Part shown: positions 16,100-23,875 of the stretch, piece after piece
How the letters are laid out: every line of letters starts with the position of its first letter
Position numbering within the stretch: the first letter of the stretch is position 1
Assembly: GCA_963737625.1 (NCBI GenBank)
Contig: CAVTTK010000001.1
Location: 248,001 to 312,000, forward strand
Source of the DNA: Bog-756 sp963737625
GTDB taxonomy: Bacteria; Actinomycetota; Acidimicrobiia; Acidimicrobiales; RAAP-2
Length of the DNA stretch: 64,000 nucleotides
Reading direction: 5' to 3'
The notes under the pieces: model-generated
Databases searched by the model: none
Told to the model about the DNA's origin: nothing
The model's input: only the letters and a program-made list of their open reading frames with translations
Position numbers and translations under genes: made by a program

Positions 16100-16190
16100 A
16101 CCGAGCCCTCCGGAGGCGGGAACCCCCGGCCCGGGCCCCGGAGGGAGCAACTGCCCTCGGCCACCACCCGGCCGACGGGGGACCCGCTGG

Positions 16191-16196
16191 TAGCGT
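16191..16196 (+). promoter_or_regulatory. -10 hexamer for proC
   Basis: TAGCGT ends eight bases before the ATG of proC in a 105-bp gap without a Shine-Dalgarno sequence, in line with a leaderless start. Confidence 0.35.
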
Positions 16197-16204
16197 CTCG
16201 GGCC

Positions 16205-16996
16205 ATGGGACCGAGGCTCGTGGTGGTCGGGGGTGGGAAGATGGGCTCCGCCCTGGTCACGGGCCTCATCGCCGGTGGGTGGGCCTCTCGTTCCGAGTTG
16301 GCGGTCAGCGAGCCCGACGAGGGTCAGCGCCGCCGGTTGGAGGCGGCCCAGCCCGGCCTCCTGGTGGCCGAAGGTCCGGTGGAGACGTCCGACGCCGTGC
16401 TGGCGGTCAAGCCCGACGTGGCCGAGGCCACGGCACGGACGCTCGCCGCGGTGGGGGTGACCCGGGTCCTGTCCGTCGTGGCGGGCCTCTCCACGGCGCG
16501 ACTGGAGGACGCGCTCGGACCGGGGTCGGTCGTGGTCCGGGCCATGCCCAACACTCCGGCACTCATCGGGGCGGGGATGGCGGGCATGTCGGGGGGCGTG
16601 GCGGCCACGTCGGCCGACTTGGACTGGGCCGAGGGCATCCTGGGCTCGGTGGGATCCGTGGTCCGGCTCCCCGAACGCCACCTCGACGCCGTCACCGGCC
16701 TCTCGGGATCGGGGCCCGCCTATGTGTTCCTGGTGGCCGAGGCCCTCATCGACGCCGGCGTCACCGCGGGGCTCTCCCGTGAGGTGAGCCGGCAGCTGGT
16801 GGTGGGCACCATGCTGGGCTCGGCCCGGATGATGGCCGAGACCGGCGACGACCCCGGAGCGCTGCGGGCCGCGGTGACCTCGCCCGGAGGCACGACGGCG
16901 GCGGCCGTGCGGACCCTCGAGTTCAAGGCGGTGCGGTCGGCCTTCATCGAAGCCGTGGCGGCGGCCACCGAGCGCTCGAGGCAGCTGGGGCGCTAG
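16205..16996 (+). CDS. proC: Pyrroline-5-carboxylate reductase
   Basis: Last step of proline synthesis, reducing pyrroline-5-carboxylate with NAD(P)H. The 263 residues match the family. The N-terminal Rossmann loop is VVGGGKMGSALV. AVKPD and RAMPNTPALIGAGM are the conserved cofactor and substrate segments. The C-terminal signature GLSGSGPAYVFLVAEALIDAGV is intact, followed by VTSPGGTTAAAVRTLE. No other proline gene is near; in several actinobacteria proC also lies near glycosyltransferase and haem genes. The ATG at 16205 follows TAGCGT by eight bases. Confidence 0.93.
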   Translation: MGPRLVVVGGGKMGSALVTGLIAGGWASRSELAVSEPDEGQRRRLEAAQPGLLVAEGPVETSDAVLAVKPDVAEATARTLAAVGVTRVLSVVAGLSTARLEDALGPGSVVVRAMPNTPALIGAGMAGMSGGVAATSADLDWAEGILGSVGSVVRLPERHLDAVTGLSGSGPAYVFLVAEALIDAGVTAGLSREVSRQLVVGTMLGSARMMAETGDDPGALRAAVTSPGGTTAAAVRTLEFKAVRSAFIEAVAAATERSRQLGR

Positions 16997-17037
16997 GCCG
17001 ACGCCGGATGAGTTCCCGCCGAAGGGATGGCCCGTAG

Positions 17038-17979
17038 GTGGCGGGAGCACGAGTCACTCCGGCCGGCCGCGACGGCTCGGACCGCCACCCGGCGGTGTAC
17101 TTCCTCTCCGACTACGGCGCCGTCGACGAGTTCGTCGGGGTGGTCCATGCCGTGCTCCACCGTCTGGCCCCCGCCCTGGCGGTGATCGACCTCTCCCACC
17201 AGGTGCCGGCCTTCGACGTGGCTGCCGGGGCCGCCATGCTGGTGCGCTCGGGCCCCTACCTGGGCGCCGGTGTCGTGCTGGCCGTGGTCGACCCGGGCGT
17301 GGGAACGGACCGACGGGGGGTGGCCCTCGAGGTTCCACCCGGGGGGCCGCGATGGTTGGTGGGGCCGGACAACGGCCTGCTTCTGCCCCTGGCCGTCTCC
17401 CTGGGCGGCGTCCGGGCCGCCGTGGCCCTGAGTGCCGGTCCGGACGGGGTCCGGACCACGTTCGACGGGCGCGACGTCTTCGCCCCGGCGGTCGCCCACC
17501 TGGCCGCCGCCGGCGATCCCGAGGCGATCGGCCACCCCATCGATGTCGCCAGTCTCCGGCAGGTCCCGGCCGCCGGTCCGGACCAGATCGGTCGTGTGGG
17601 GCCGACGCACGACGGGTCCGGGGTCCGGGCCACCGTCACCTGGATCGACGGTTTTGGCAACGTCCAGCTGACGGTGGGTCCCGACGCCCTGTCGGCCATC
17701 GGCCTGACGCTGGGTGGGAGGGCCAGGGTCACCGTCCTACCCGGGCCCGGGGGAGCCGACGGGGAGCGTGATCCGGTCGAAGCCACCCGGGTCCGAGCCT
17801 TCGGTCAACTGGCGCAGGGTCAGCTCGGTCTGTTGGACGACGCCAACGGCCAGGTGTCCCTGGTCTTCGACCGGGCGTCGGCAGCGCGTGCCCTCGGGCT
17901 CTCCGGGGCCGGGGCCGGCGTCCTCATCGTGGCCGACACCGGCCCGGGGAGTCCGGAGGCGGTCGGTCGACGAGGCTGA
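17038..17979 (+). CDS. S-adenosylmethionine hydrolase (DUF62 / SAM hydroxide adenosyltransferase family)
   Basis: A 313-residue protein of the family that includes the SAM-dependent chlorinase and fluorinase, but whose common members hydrolyse SAM to adenosine and methionine. FLSDYGAVDEFVGVV at the start carries the conserved Asp that binds the ribose. VIDLSHQVPAFDVAAGA and VVDPGVGTDRRGVAL follow, and the C-terminal domain holds WIDGFGNVQLT. The GTG at 17038 begins 41 bp after proC. It ends one base before a possible early rex start. Nothing nearby suggests halogenation, so hydrolysis is the more likely reaction. Confidence 0.85.
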   Translation: MAGARVTPAGRDGSDRHPAVYFLSDYGAVDEFVGVVHAVLHRLAPALAVIDLSHQVPAFDVAAGAAMLVRSGPYLGAGVVLAVVDPGVGTDRRGVALEVPPGGPRWLVGPDNGLLLPLAVSLGGVRAAVALSAGPDGVRTTFDGRDVFAPAVAHLAAAGDPEAIGHPIDVASLRQVPAAGPDQIGRVGPTHDGSGVRATVTWIDGFGNVQLTVGPDALSAIGLTLGGRARVTVLPGPGGADGERDPVEATRVRAFGQLAQGQLGLLDDANGQVSLVFDRASAARALGLSGAGAGVLIVADTGPGSPEAVGRRG

Positions 17980-18034
17980 TGCGCCGGGCGCGACCCGTCG
18001 CAGGCTGGGCTTTCCGCCGTCGCCTCCCTGGTCC

Positions 18035-18040
18035 TACGAT
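18035..18040 (+). promoter_or_regulatory. -10 hexamer for rex
   Basis: TACGAT ends seven bases before the GTG at 18048 and supports that start over an ATG at 17979. No Shine-Dalgarno sequence is visible, so the transcript is probably leaderless. Confidence 0.45.
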
Positions 18041-18047
18041 CCCACCC

Positions 18048-18797
18048 GTGGCCCGCCGCCCCCCGACCCCTGCGCCCGGCCCCCGTTCGGGGGGCTCCGG
18101 ATCCGGCTCCCGCCGGATTCCCGAGGCCACCGTGGCCCGGCTCCCGGTCTACCAGCGCATCCTCGAGGAGCTGCTGCGGTCGGGGACGGCCACGGTGTCG
18201 TCCGAGCTGTTGGCCTCTTCGGCCCGGGTCAATGCAGCCAAGGTGCGTAAGGATCTGTCCCTCCTGGGATCGTTCGGGACCCGGGGGGCGGGCTACGACG
18301 CCGCCTTCCTCATCGAGCAGATCGACCGCCAGCTCGGGCTGGACCGGGTGTGGCGGGTGGTCATCGCCGGCATCGGCAACCTGGGTCGGGCCCTGGCCCG
18401 GTCCCAGGGGTTCGCCGCCCGCAACTTCGATGTGGTGGCCCTCTTGGACACCGATCCGGTCATCATCGGGGAGCGGGTGGACGGTGTCGAGGTGCGCCAT
18501 CCCGACGACCTCCCGGTGATCGCTGCCGAGTCCCCGTTGGCCATCGGGGTCATCACCACCCCGGCCTCGGTGGCCCAGCGGGTGGCCGACACCATGGTCA
18601 GTGCCGGGGTGAGGTCGATCCTCAACTTCGCCCCCCAGGTCCTCGAGGTCCCGGGCGACGTGCTGCTCCGGTACGTGGACCTCAGCATCGAGTTGCAGGT
18701 GATGAGCTTCTACGAGGCGCGGCGGGAGGGCAGCGCGGGCGGGGTCGACATGCCGGGCATCCGGTCCATCGGACTGTCCGGGCCCACCGGCGATTGA
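18048..18797 (+). CDS. rex: Redox-sensing transcriptional repressor Rex
   Basis: Rex senses the NADH/NAD+ ratio and releases DNA when NADH is high. After a Pro/Gly-rich leader of about 25 residues comes a winged helix (LPVYQRILEELL through VRKDLSLLGSFGTRGAGYD). The Rossmann domain has AGIGNLGRALA and VALLDTDP, and the final helix IELQVMSFYEARR swaps between subunits. Total length is 249 residues. In Streptomyces rex leads the haem operon and represses respiratory genes including nuo. Here hemA-L starts 0.2 kb downstream and a full nuo operon is 12 kb away, so the same control is plausible. I could not find a clear Rex operator near either. Confidence 0.93.
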   Translation: MARRPPTPAPGPRSGGSGSGSRRIPEATVARLPVYQRILEELLRSGTATVSSELLASSARVNAAKVRKDLSLLGSFGTRGAGYDAAFLIEQIDRQLGLDRVWRVVIAGIGNLGRALARSQGFAARNFDVVALLDTDPVIIGERVDGVEVRHPDDLPVIAAESPLAIGVITTPASVAQRVADTMVSAGVRSILNFAPQVLEVPGDVLLRYVDLSIELQVMSFYEARREGSAGGVDMPGIRSIGLSGPTGD

Positions 18798-18863
18798 CGG
18801 GACCGCCCGGCCCGTCGGCGACTGGCGGGAGGGCCAGGGGCCCGCCATGCTGGTGGACCCTGC

Positions 18864-18928
18864 GGATCGCCGTAGGCAACCGGTGCGATCCCGCCTACGC
18901 TTGACGGGTGGACCGGGGTCGGCAACGT
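18864..18928 (+). promoter_or_regulatory. Candidate hemA promoter with two interleaved inverted repeats upstream
   Basis: TTGACG (18901-18906) and CAACGT (18923-18928) are 16 bp apart and fit a vegetative promoter about 70 bp before hemA. Directly upstream of the -35 lie two interleaved 7-bp inverted repeats: GGATCGC 18864-18870 with GCGATCC 18885-18891, and CGTAGGC 18871-18877 with GCCTACG 18893-18899. This looks like a protein-binding site, perhaps for an activator. An alternative -10, TACGCT at 18896-18901, overlaps the last arm. Confidence 0.4.
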
Positions 18929-18999
18929 CAGTTACTACCGAGGCAGTGTGACCCAGTGAAGCTCGACGTACCCCAGGCGACCAAGGAGCGGGTGACCCG

Positions 19000-20283
19000 A
19001 TGTCGGTGATCGTGGTCGGTCTCGAGCAGCGCCAGGCGCCCCTCGAGCTGCTGGAGCGGGTGACGGTCACCGAGAGCGCCCTGCCCAAGGCCCTGGGGAG
19101 CCTGCGGGACCAGTCCAACCTGTCCGAGGCGGTCATCCTGTCCACCTGCCTGCGGACCGAGGTGTACGCCGTGGTCGAGCGCTTCCACGACGGGGTGGCC
19201 GAACTGCAGGAGTTCCTGGCCACCATCAGCGGGACTCCGGTCGAGGTACTGGCCGACCACCTCACCGTCCGCTTCGACGACGATGTGACCTCCCACCTCT
19301 TCACCGTGGCCGCCGGACTGGACTCCGCGGTTCTCGGGGAGTCCGAGGTCCTGGGCCAGGTCCGACGGGCCTGGGAACGGGCCCAGCAGGAACACGTGTC
19401 GGGCCCAGTGCTCGGGGCCCTGTTCCGCCATGCGGTGGAGACGGGCAAGCGGGTGCGCTCGGAGACGGCCATCGCCCGGGGGATCACCTCGCTGTCCCAC
19501 GGGGCGGTGGCCCTGGCCACCAGTCGTCGGCCCGGCGGGCTCGACGGGGCCCGGGTGCTCGTGGTGGGGGCCGGCGAGATGGGCGAAGGCGTGGCGCAGG
19601 CTCTGGACGGACACGGCGTCGCCTCCGTGGTCATCGCCAACCGCACGACGGAGCGCGCCGAGGCCGTGATGGCCGGACTGCCCGTCGGGATGGACGACGT
19701 GGTACGCGCCGAGACCCTGGAGGCGCTCGGTCCGCTGCTGGCCTCGTCCGACGTGGTCTTCACCTCGGTGGGGACCACCCTGCCGATCATGGACCGTTCC
19801 CTGCTGGAGGGAGCCACCGCCGCCCGCCCGCCGGGTGACCCGTTGCTGGTCGTCGACCTCGGGGTGCCCCGCAATGTCGAGCCTTCGGCGGGCGACCTCG
19901 ACCACCTGGTGCTCCTGGACATGGATGTCCTCCGGGCCGCCGTGGAAGAGGCCCTCTCGGGCCGCCAGGACGAGGTGGCCGGGGCCAGCCGGATCGTGGA
20001 CGACGAGGTGGAGCGCTACCGGGTGGCCTCCCGGGCCCGCGACGCCGCCCCCATCGTCTCGGCCCTGCGGTCCCAGGTCGAAGAGGCCCGGCTGTCGGCC
20101 TTCGAGCGCCAACGGGCCCGGCGATCGGACCTCACCGACGCCCAGTGGGAGCAGGTCGACGCCGTGACCCGGTCGATGGTGGCCAAGCTCCTCCACCAGC
20201 CGACGGTGGCGCTGAAGGATGCGGCCGGCACGCCGCGTGGCGAACGACTCGTCGAGGCGCTCCGAACCCTCTTCGACCTCTAG
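19000..20283 (+). CDS. hemA: Glutamyl-tRNA reductase
   Basis: First committed step of haem synthesis by the C5 route: reduces glutamyl-tRNA to glutamate-1-semialdehyde. The catalytic cysteine is in ILSTCLRTEVYA; the residue after it is Leu where many members have Asn. AGLDSAVLGESEVLGQV and HAVETGKRVRSET are conserved, and VLVVGAGEMGEGVA is the NADPH loop. The end folds as the dimerisation domain. The 427-residue length is normal. The ATG follows AAGGAG. It heads a run of six haem/sirohaem genes, several overlapping, so the C5 route is complete from glutamyl-tRNA to uroporphyrinogen III. Confidence 0.94.
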   Translation: MSVIVVGLEQRQAPLELLERVTVTESALPKALGSLRDQSNLSEAVILSTCLRTEVYAVVERFHDGVAELQEFLATISGTPVEVLADHLTVRFDDDVTSHLFTVAAGLDSAVLGESEVLGQVRRAWERAQQEHVSGPVLGALFRHAVETGKRVRSETAIARGITSLSHGAVALATSRRPGGLDGARVLVVGAGEMGEGVAQALDGHGVASVVIANRTTERAEAVMAGLPVGMDDVVRAETLEALGPLLASSDVVFTSVGTTLPIMDRSLLEGATAARPPGDPLLVVDLGVPRNVEPSAGDLDHLVLLDMDVLRAAVEEALSGRQDEVAGASRIVDDEVERYRVASRARDAAPIVSALRSQVEEARLSAFERQRARRSDLTDAQWEQVDAVTRSMVAKLLHQPTVALKDAAGTPRGERLVEALRTLFDL

Positions 20284-20306
20284 ACGGTGGCCGGGCCGCC
20301 CGCGCC

Positions 20307-21284
20307 GTGACCGACCGACCGCCGCTCCGCCTGGCCACCCGGGGCTCGCCCCTGGCCCTGTGGCAGGCCCGCCGGGTGGCCGGCCTCCTCGAGGCCTCGG
20401 ACATCCCCTCGACCCTGGTGGTGGTGGAGACGACGGGGGACCGACGGCTCGACGTCCCCCTCGACCAGCTCGGTGGCCAGGGCGTATTCGTGAAGGAGGT
20501 GCAGGCCGCCGTGGTGCGGGGCGAGGCCGACGCCGCCGTGCACTCGGCCAAGGACCTTCCCGCCTCGGCCGAGCTGTCGGTCCCCGACCTGGTCCTGGCG
20601 GCCCTGCCCGAGCGGGCCGATCCACGCGATGCGGTGGTCGGAGGAGGGCTCGACAGCCTACCCACGGGCGCCATGGTGGCCACCGGGTCGGCTCGTCGCC
20701 GAGCGGTGTTGGCCAACCTGCGCAGCGATCTCCACTTCACCGGGCTGCGGGGCAATTTGGCCACCCGGCTGGCCACGGTCGGGGTCGGAGGGGTGGCCGC
20801 CGTGGTCGTGGCCCAGGCGGCATTGGACCGGCTGGGTTGGTCTCCGCCCGACGGCATGGTGGTCGAGGTCCTCGACCCCGACGTCATGATCCCCCAGGTG
20901 GGCCAAGGGGCCCTGGCTGTGGAGTGCCGGGCCGACGATGGGTCGACCCGGGCCTCGCTGGCCGCCATCCACGACGAGAGGGTGGGACCCCTCGTGGAGG
21001 CGGAGCGGGCCTTCCTGGCCGAGTTGGGGGGAGGGTGCACCCTGCCGGTGGGAGCCCACGCCCGCTGGACGGGCGAGGGATCGTCGGAGCTGCGGCTGAC
21101 CGGCATGATGGCCTCGGCCGACGGCGTGGTGGTGGTCCGGCACGCGGCGGACGGGACCCGGCCCGACGGACTCGGCCGGGCCGTGGCCCGGTACCTGCTG
21201 GACGAGGCCGGCGGTCGGGACCTCGGGGAGTGGCTCCCGTCATCGGAGGACCACGGGGGGAGTTCGACGGTGGTGCCCGGGTGA
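20307..21284 (+). CDS. hemC: Porphobilinogen deaminase (hydroxymethylbilane synthase)
   Basis: Joins four porphobilinogens into hydroxymethylbilane. Key segments are LATRGSPLALWQA, TTGDRRLDVPL, VHSAKDLPA and GSARRRAVLANL. The dipyrromethane cofactor is attached to the Cys of ELGGGCTLPVGAHA. The protein has 325 residues. GTG at 20307 gives the family's usual N-terminus; an in-frame GTG further upstream would run into hemA. It begins 23 bp after hemA and its stop overlaps the next gene as GTGA. Confidence 0.93.
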   Translation: MTDRPPLRLATRGSPLALWQARRVAGLLEASDIPSTLVVVETTGDRRLDVPLDQLGGQGVFVKEVQAAVVRGEADAAVHSAKDLPASAELSVPDLVLAALPERADPRDAVVGGGLDSLPTGAMVATGSARRRAVLANLRSDLHFTGLRGNLATRLATVGVGGVAAVVVAQAALDRLGWSPPDGMVVEVLDPDVMIPQVGQGALAVECRADDGSTRASLAAIHDERVGPLVEAERAFLAELGGGCTLPVGAHARWTGEGSSELRLTGMMASADGVVVVRHAADGTRPDGLGRAVARYLLDEAGGRDLGEWLPSSEDHGGSSTVVPG

Positions 21285-22024
21285 CGGTATCCCTGGTCGG
21301 CGCGGGTCCCGGCCATCCCGACCTGCTCACCCGGCGCGGGGCCGAGCTCCTGGCCCGGGCCGACGTGGTCATCCACGACCGGCTGATCGCTCCCGAGATG
21401 CTGGAGCTGGCCCGGCCGGATGCCGAGTTGATCGACGTGGGGAAGGCCCCCGGGGCGTCGACCGACCAGTCCGGGATCAACGCCCGGCTCATCGAGTTGG
21501 GCCGGGCGGGACGGGAGGTCGTCCGGCTCAAGGGCGGCGATCCCTTCGTCTTCGGGCGGGGCGGCGAGGAGGCCGAGGCCCTGCGGGCGGCCGGGGTCGA
21601 GTTCGAGGTGGTTCCCGGCGTGAGCTCGGCCTTCGCCGCTCCGGCCGCCGCCGGCATCCCGGTGACCCATCGGGGCCTGGCCACCTCGGTCACCGTGGTC
21701 ACCGGGCACGTCGGCGACCCGTCGGCCCCCGGGGGCGTCGACTGGTCGTCACTGGGTCAGGCCGGAGGCACGCTGGTCATCCTGATGGGTATGTCCGAAC
21801 GGGCCAGGATCGCCGACGAGCTGATGGCCGGCGGCCGGCCGGCCTGGACGCCGTCGGCCGTCGTGCACTGGGCCACGACGGAGCGACAGCGGGTGGTCAG
21901 GACCACCCTGGACGGGCTGGCCTCCGTGGACCTGCCTGCGCCATCGGTCATCGTGATCGGACCGGTGGCCGGCCTGGACCTCGGCCCGGTGCCGGGCCGG
22001 GCCGGCGACGGGCCACCGGGGTGA
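21281..22024 (+). CDS. cobA: Uroporphyrinogen-III C-methyltransferase
   Basis: Methylates uroporphyrinogen III twice with SAM to give precorrin-2, the branch toward sirohaem and cobalamin. The 247-residue sequence has the family segments GAGPGHPDLLTRRG, DRLIAPEML, RLKGGDPFVFGRGGEEA and VPGVSSAFAAPAAAGIPVTHRG. GTG at 21281 overlaps the hemC stop, and its own stop overlaps hemD. In several actinobacteria cobA and hemD form one fused protein; here they are separate but coupled genes. Its placement inside the haem operon means flux to sirohaem and haem is set together. Confidence 0.92.
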   Translation: MTVSLVGAGPGHPDLLTRRGAELLARADVVIHDRLIAPEMLELARPDAELIDVGKAPGASTDQSGINARLIELGRAGREVVRLKGGDPFVFGRGGEEAEALRAAGVEFEVVPGVSSAFAAPAAAGIPVTHRGLATSVTVVTGHVGDPSAPGGVDWSSLGQAGGTLVILMGMSERARIADELMAGGRPAWTPSAVVHWATTERQRVVRTTLDGLASVDLPAPSVIVIGPVAGLDLGPVPGRAGDGPPG

Positions 22025-22827
22025 GCGGATCACCCCTCGAGGGCCGGACGGTGGTGGTCACCCGGACACGGGCCCAGTCCTCACAACTGGTGGACCGACT
22101 GACCGAGCTGGGCGCTGGGGTGGTCGAGCTGCCCGTCATCGCCGTCGAGGATCCGGCCGATGGCGGCGCCGCGTTGCGCCGGGCCGTCGACCGGCTCGCC
22201 GCCGGCACCTACCGGTGGGTGGCGTTCACCTCGGCCAACGCCGTCGCACGCCTGCTGTCCGAGTTGGGCGACCGGCCCGTGCCGCCCCCGACGCGGTGGG
22301 CGGCGGTGGGGACGGCGACCGCCCGGGCCATCGAGGCGTCGGGACGTCCCGTCGACCTGGTGCCCGAGGTGGCGGTGGCCGAAGAACTGGCCCATTCGTT
22401 CCCGGATGCACCAGCGGAGGTGACCGGCTGGGAGGCGGGGGCCACCGGGGACAGGACCGTCCTGTACCCCCGGGCGGAGACGGTGCGCGGGACACTGGTC
22501 GCCGGACTCGAGGCCAAGGGGTGGCTCGTCGACGAGGTCGTGGCCTACCGCACGGTGGCCGGCGACCCCCCGCCGGCGGCCCTGGAGGCGGCCGGGAGGG
22601 CCGACGCCGTGGCCTTCACCTCGTCATCCACGGTGGACCGGGCCCTCGAGCTGCTGGGTCCCCACCGGATCCCACCGGTCGTGGTCACCATCGGACCGGT
22701 CACCTCGGCCACGGCCCGCTCGGCGGGGCTGGCCGTGGCCGCCGAGGCCCGGCCCCATACCGTCGACGGGCTGGTGGAGGCCGTCGTTTCGGCCCTCGGC
22801 GGCCTGGTGGGCGGCCCACTGCCGTAG
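22021..22827 (+). CDS. hemD: Uroporphyrinogen-III synthase
   Basis: Closes hydroxymethylbilane into uroporphyrinogen III with inversion of the D ring. HemD proteins vary greatly; this 268-residue one has the recognisable GRTVVVTRTRAQSSQL start, the RWVAFTSANAVARLL strand, TAVGTAT-like WAAVGTATARAIE, and late DAVAFTSSSTVDRALEL with VVTIGPVTSATARSAGL. The two-lobed arrangement is clear. GTG at 22021 overlaps the cobA stop. It ends 10 bp before hemB, whose -10-like hexamer lies in its last codons. Confidence 0.9.
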   Translation: MSGSPLEGRTVVVTRTRAQSSQLVDRLTELGAGVVELPVIAVEDPADGGAALRRAVDRLAAGTYRWVAFTSANAVARLLSELGDRPVPPPTRWAAVGTATARAIEASGRPVDLVPEVAVAEELAHSFPDAPAEVTGWEAGATGDRTVLYPRAETVRGTLVAGLEAKGWLVDEVVAYRTVAGDPPPAALEAAGRADAVAFTSSSTVDRALELLGPHRIPPVVVTIGPVTSATARSAGLAVAAEARPHTVDGLVEAVVSALGGLVGGPLP

Positions 22828-22830
22828 GCT
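22825..22830 (+). promoter_or_regulatory. -10 hexamer for hemB at the end of hemD
   Basis: TAGGCT overlaps the hemD stop codon and ends seven bases before the GTG of hemB. It may give an internal leaderless promoter so that hemB and hemL can be expressed apart from hemACD. Confidence 0.4.
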
Positions 22831-22837
22831 GGACGCA

Positions 22838-23875
22838 GTGTCCAATCACCTCCACTACCTGGCCGGATCGAGGGCCACCTCTCCCGGATTCCCCGCCACC
22901 CGACTGCGACGCCTCCGGTCGAGTGGGGCCATGCGCCGGCTGGTGGCCGAGACCCGTCTGTCGGTCGACGATCTGGTGGCGCCGCTGTTCGTGGCCGACG
23001 GGCTGGCCGCACCCCGCCCCGTGGCCTCACTGCCCGGTGTGGTCCAGCACACCGTCGAGTCCCTGGCCGCCGAAGTCAAGCGCCTCTCCGCCCTCGGCGT
23101 CCCCGGGGTGATCCTGTTCGGTCTGCCCCGCCCCGAGGACAAGGACGCCACCGGCTCGTCGGCCCGCCGTCCCGACGGCATCACCCAACGGGCCCTGGCC
23201 GCAGCGCGCGACGCCGTGGGTGACACCGTGGTGCTCATGGTCGACTGCTGCCTCGACGAGTTCACCGACCACGGCCACTGTGGCGTGCTCGATCCCACCA
23301 CCGGCTCGGTGGACAACGACGCCACCCTGCCCCTCTATGCCGAGGTGGCGGCGGTCCAGGCGGCGGCCGGGGCCGATGTGATCGCCCCGAGCGGGATGAT
23401 GGACGGTCAGGTGGGCGCCATCCGGGCCGGCCTGGACGACGCCGGATTCCCGGATACGGCCATCCTGGCCTACGCGGCCAAGTACGCCTCGGCGCTCTAC
23501 GGGCCGTTCCGGGACGCCGCCGAGGTGACCATCGCCGACGGCGGCGACCGGCGGGCCTACCAACAGGACCCGGGCAACCGCCGGGAGGCCCGGGCCGAGG
23601 TGGCCCTCGACGTGGCCGAGGGCGCAGACATGGTCATGGTCAAGCCCGCCCTGACCAATCTGGATGTCATCGCCGATGTGCGGGCCCTGGTCGACGTCCC
23701 GTTGGCCGCTTATCACGTGAGTGGGGAGTACGCCATGGTCAAGGCGGCGGCGGAGCGCGGATGGATCGACGGGCCAGCCGTCGCCCTCGAGCAGATCACT
23801 GCGGTCCGGCGGGCCGGCGCCGACTTCGTGCTCACCTACTTCGCCGGCGAGCTGGCCGAGGCCGTCGGTGGCTGA
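22838..23875 (+). CDS. hemB: Delta-aminolevulinic acid dehydratase (porphobilinogen synthase)
   Basis: Condenses two aminolevulinates into porphobilinogen. The 345-residue sequence has both Schiff-base lysines, in AKYASALYGPFRDA and MVKPALTNLDV. The metal site reads DCCLDEFTDHGHCG: two of the three zinc cysteines are kept and the middle one is Asp, an intermediate between zinc and magnesium types. Near the start the typical RLRRLRSSGAMRRLV and VDDLVAPLFV appear. GTG at 22838 stands seven bases after TAGGCT. Its end overlaps hemL by eight bases. Confidence 0.93.
   Translation: MSNHLHYLAGSRATSPGFPATRLRRLRSSGAMRRLVAETRLSVDDLVAPLFVADGLAAPRPVASLPGVVQHTVESLAAEVKRLSALGVPGVILFGLPRPEDKDATGSSARRPDGITQRALAAARDAVGDTVVLMVDCCLDEFTDHGHCGVLDPTTGSVDNDATLPLYAEVAAVQAAAGADVIAPSGMMDGQVGAIRAGLDDAGFPDTAILAYAAKYASALYGPFRDAAEVTIADGGDRRAYQQDPGNRREARAEVALDVAEGADMVMVKPALTNLDVIADVRALVDVPLAAYHVSGEYAMVKAAAERGWIDGPAVALEQITAVRRAGADFVLTYFAGELAEAVGG

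Noticed and set aside
17038..17979. SAM-dependent chlorinase or fluorinase
   Set aside because: Same family, but no halogenated-product genes nearby and the common reaction is SAM hydrolysis.
18864..18899. RNA attenuator or pseudoknot before hemA
   Set aside because: The arms allow it, but a good promoter (TTGACG-N16-CAACGT) lies downstream of them, and the zero-length first loop is unfavourable. A DNA site is more likely.
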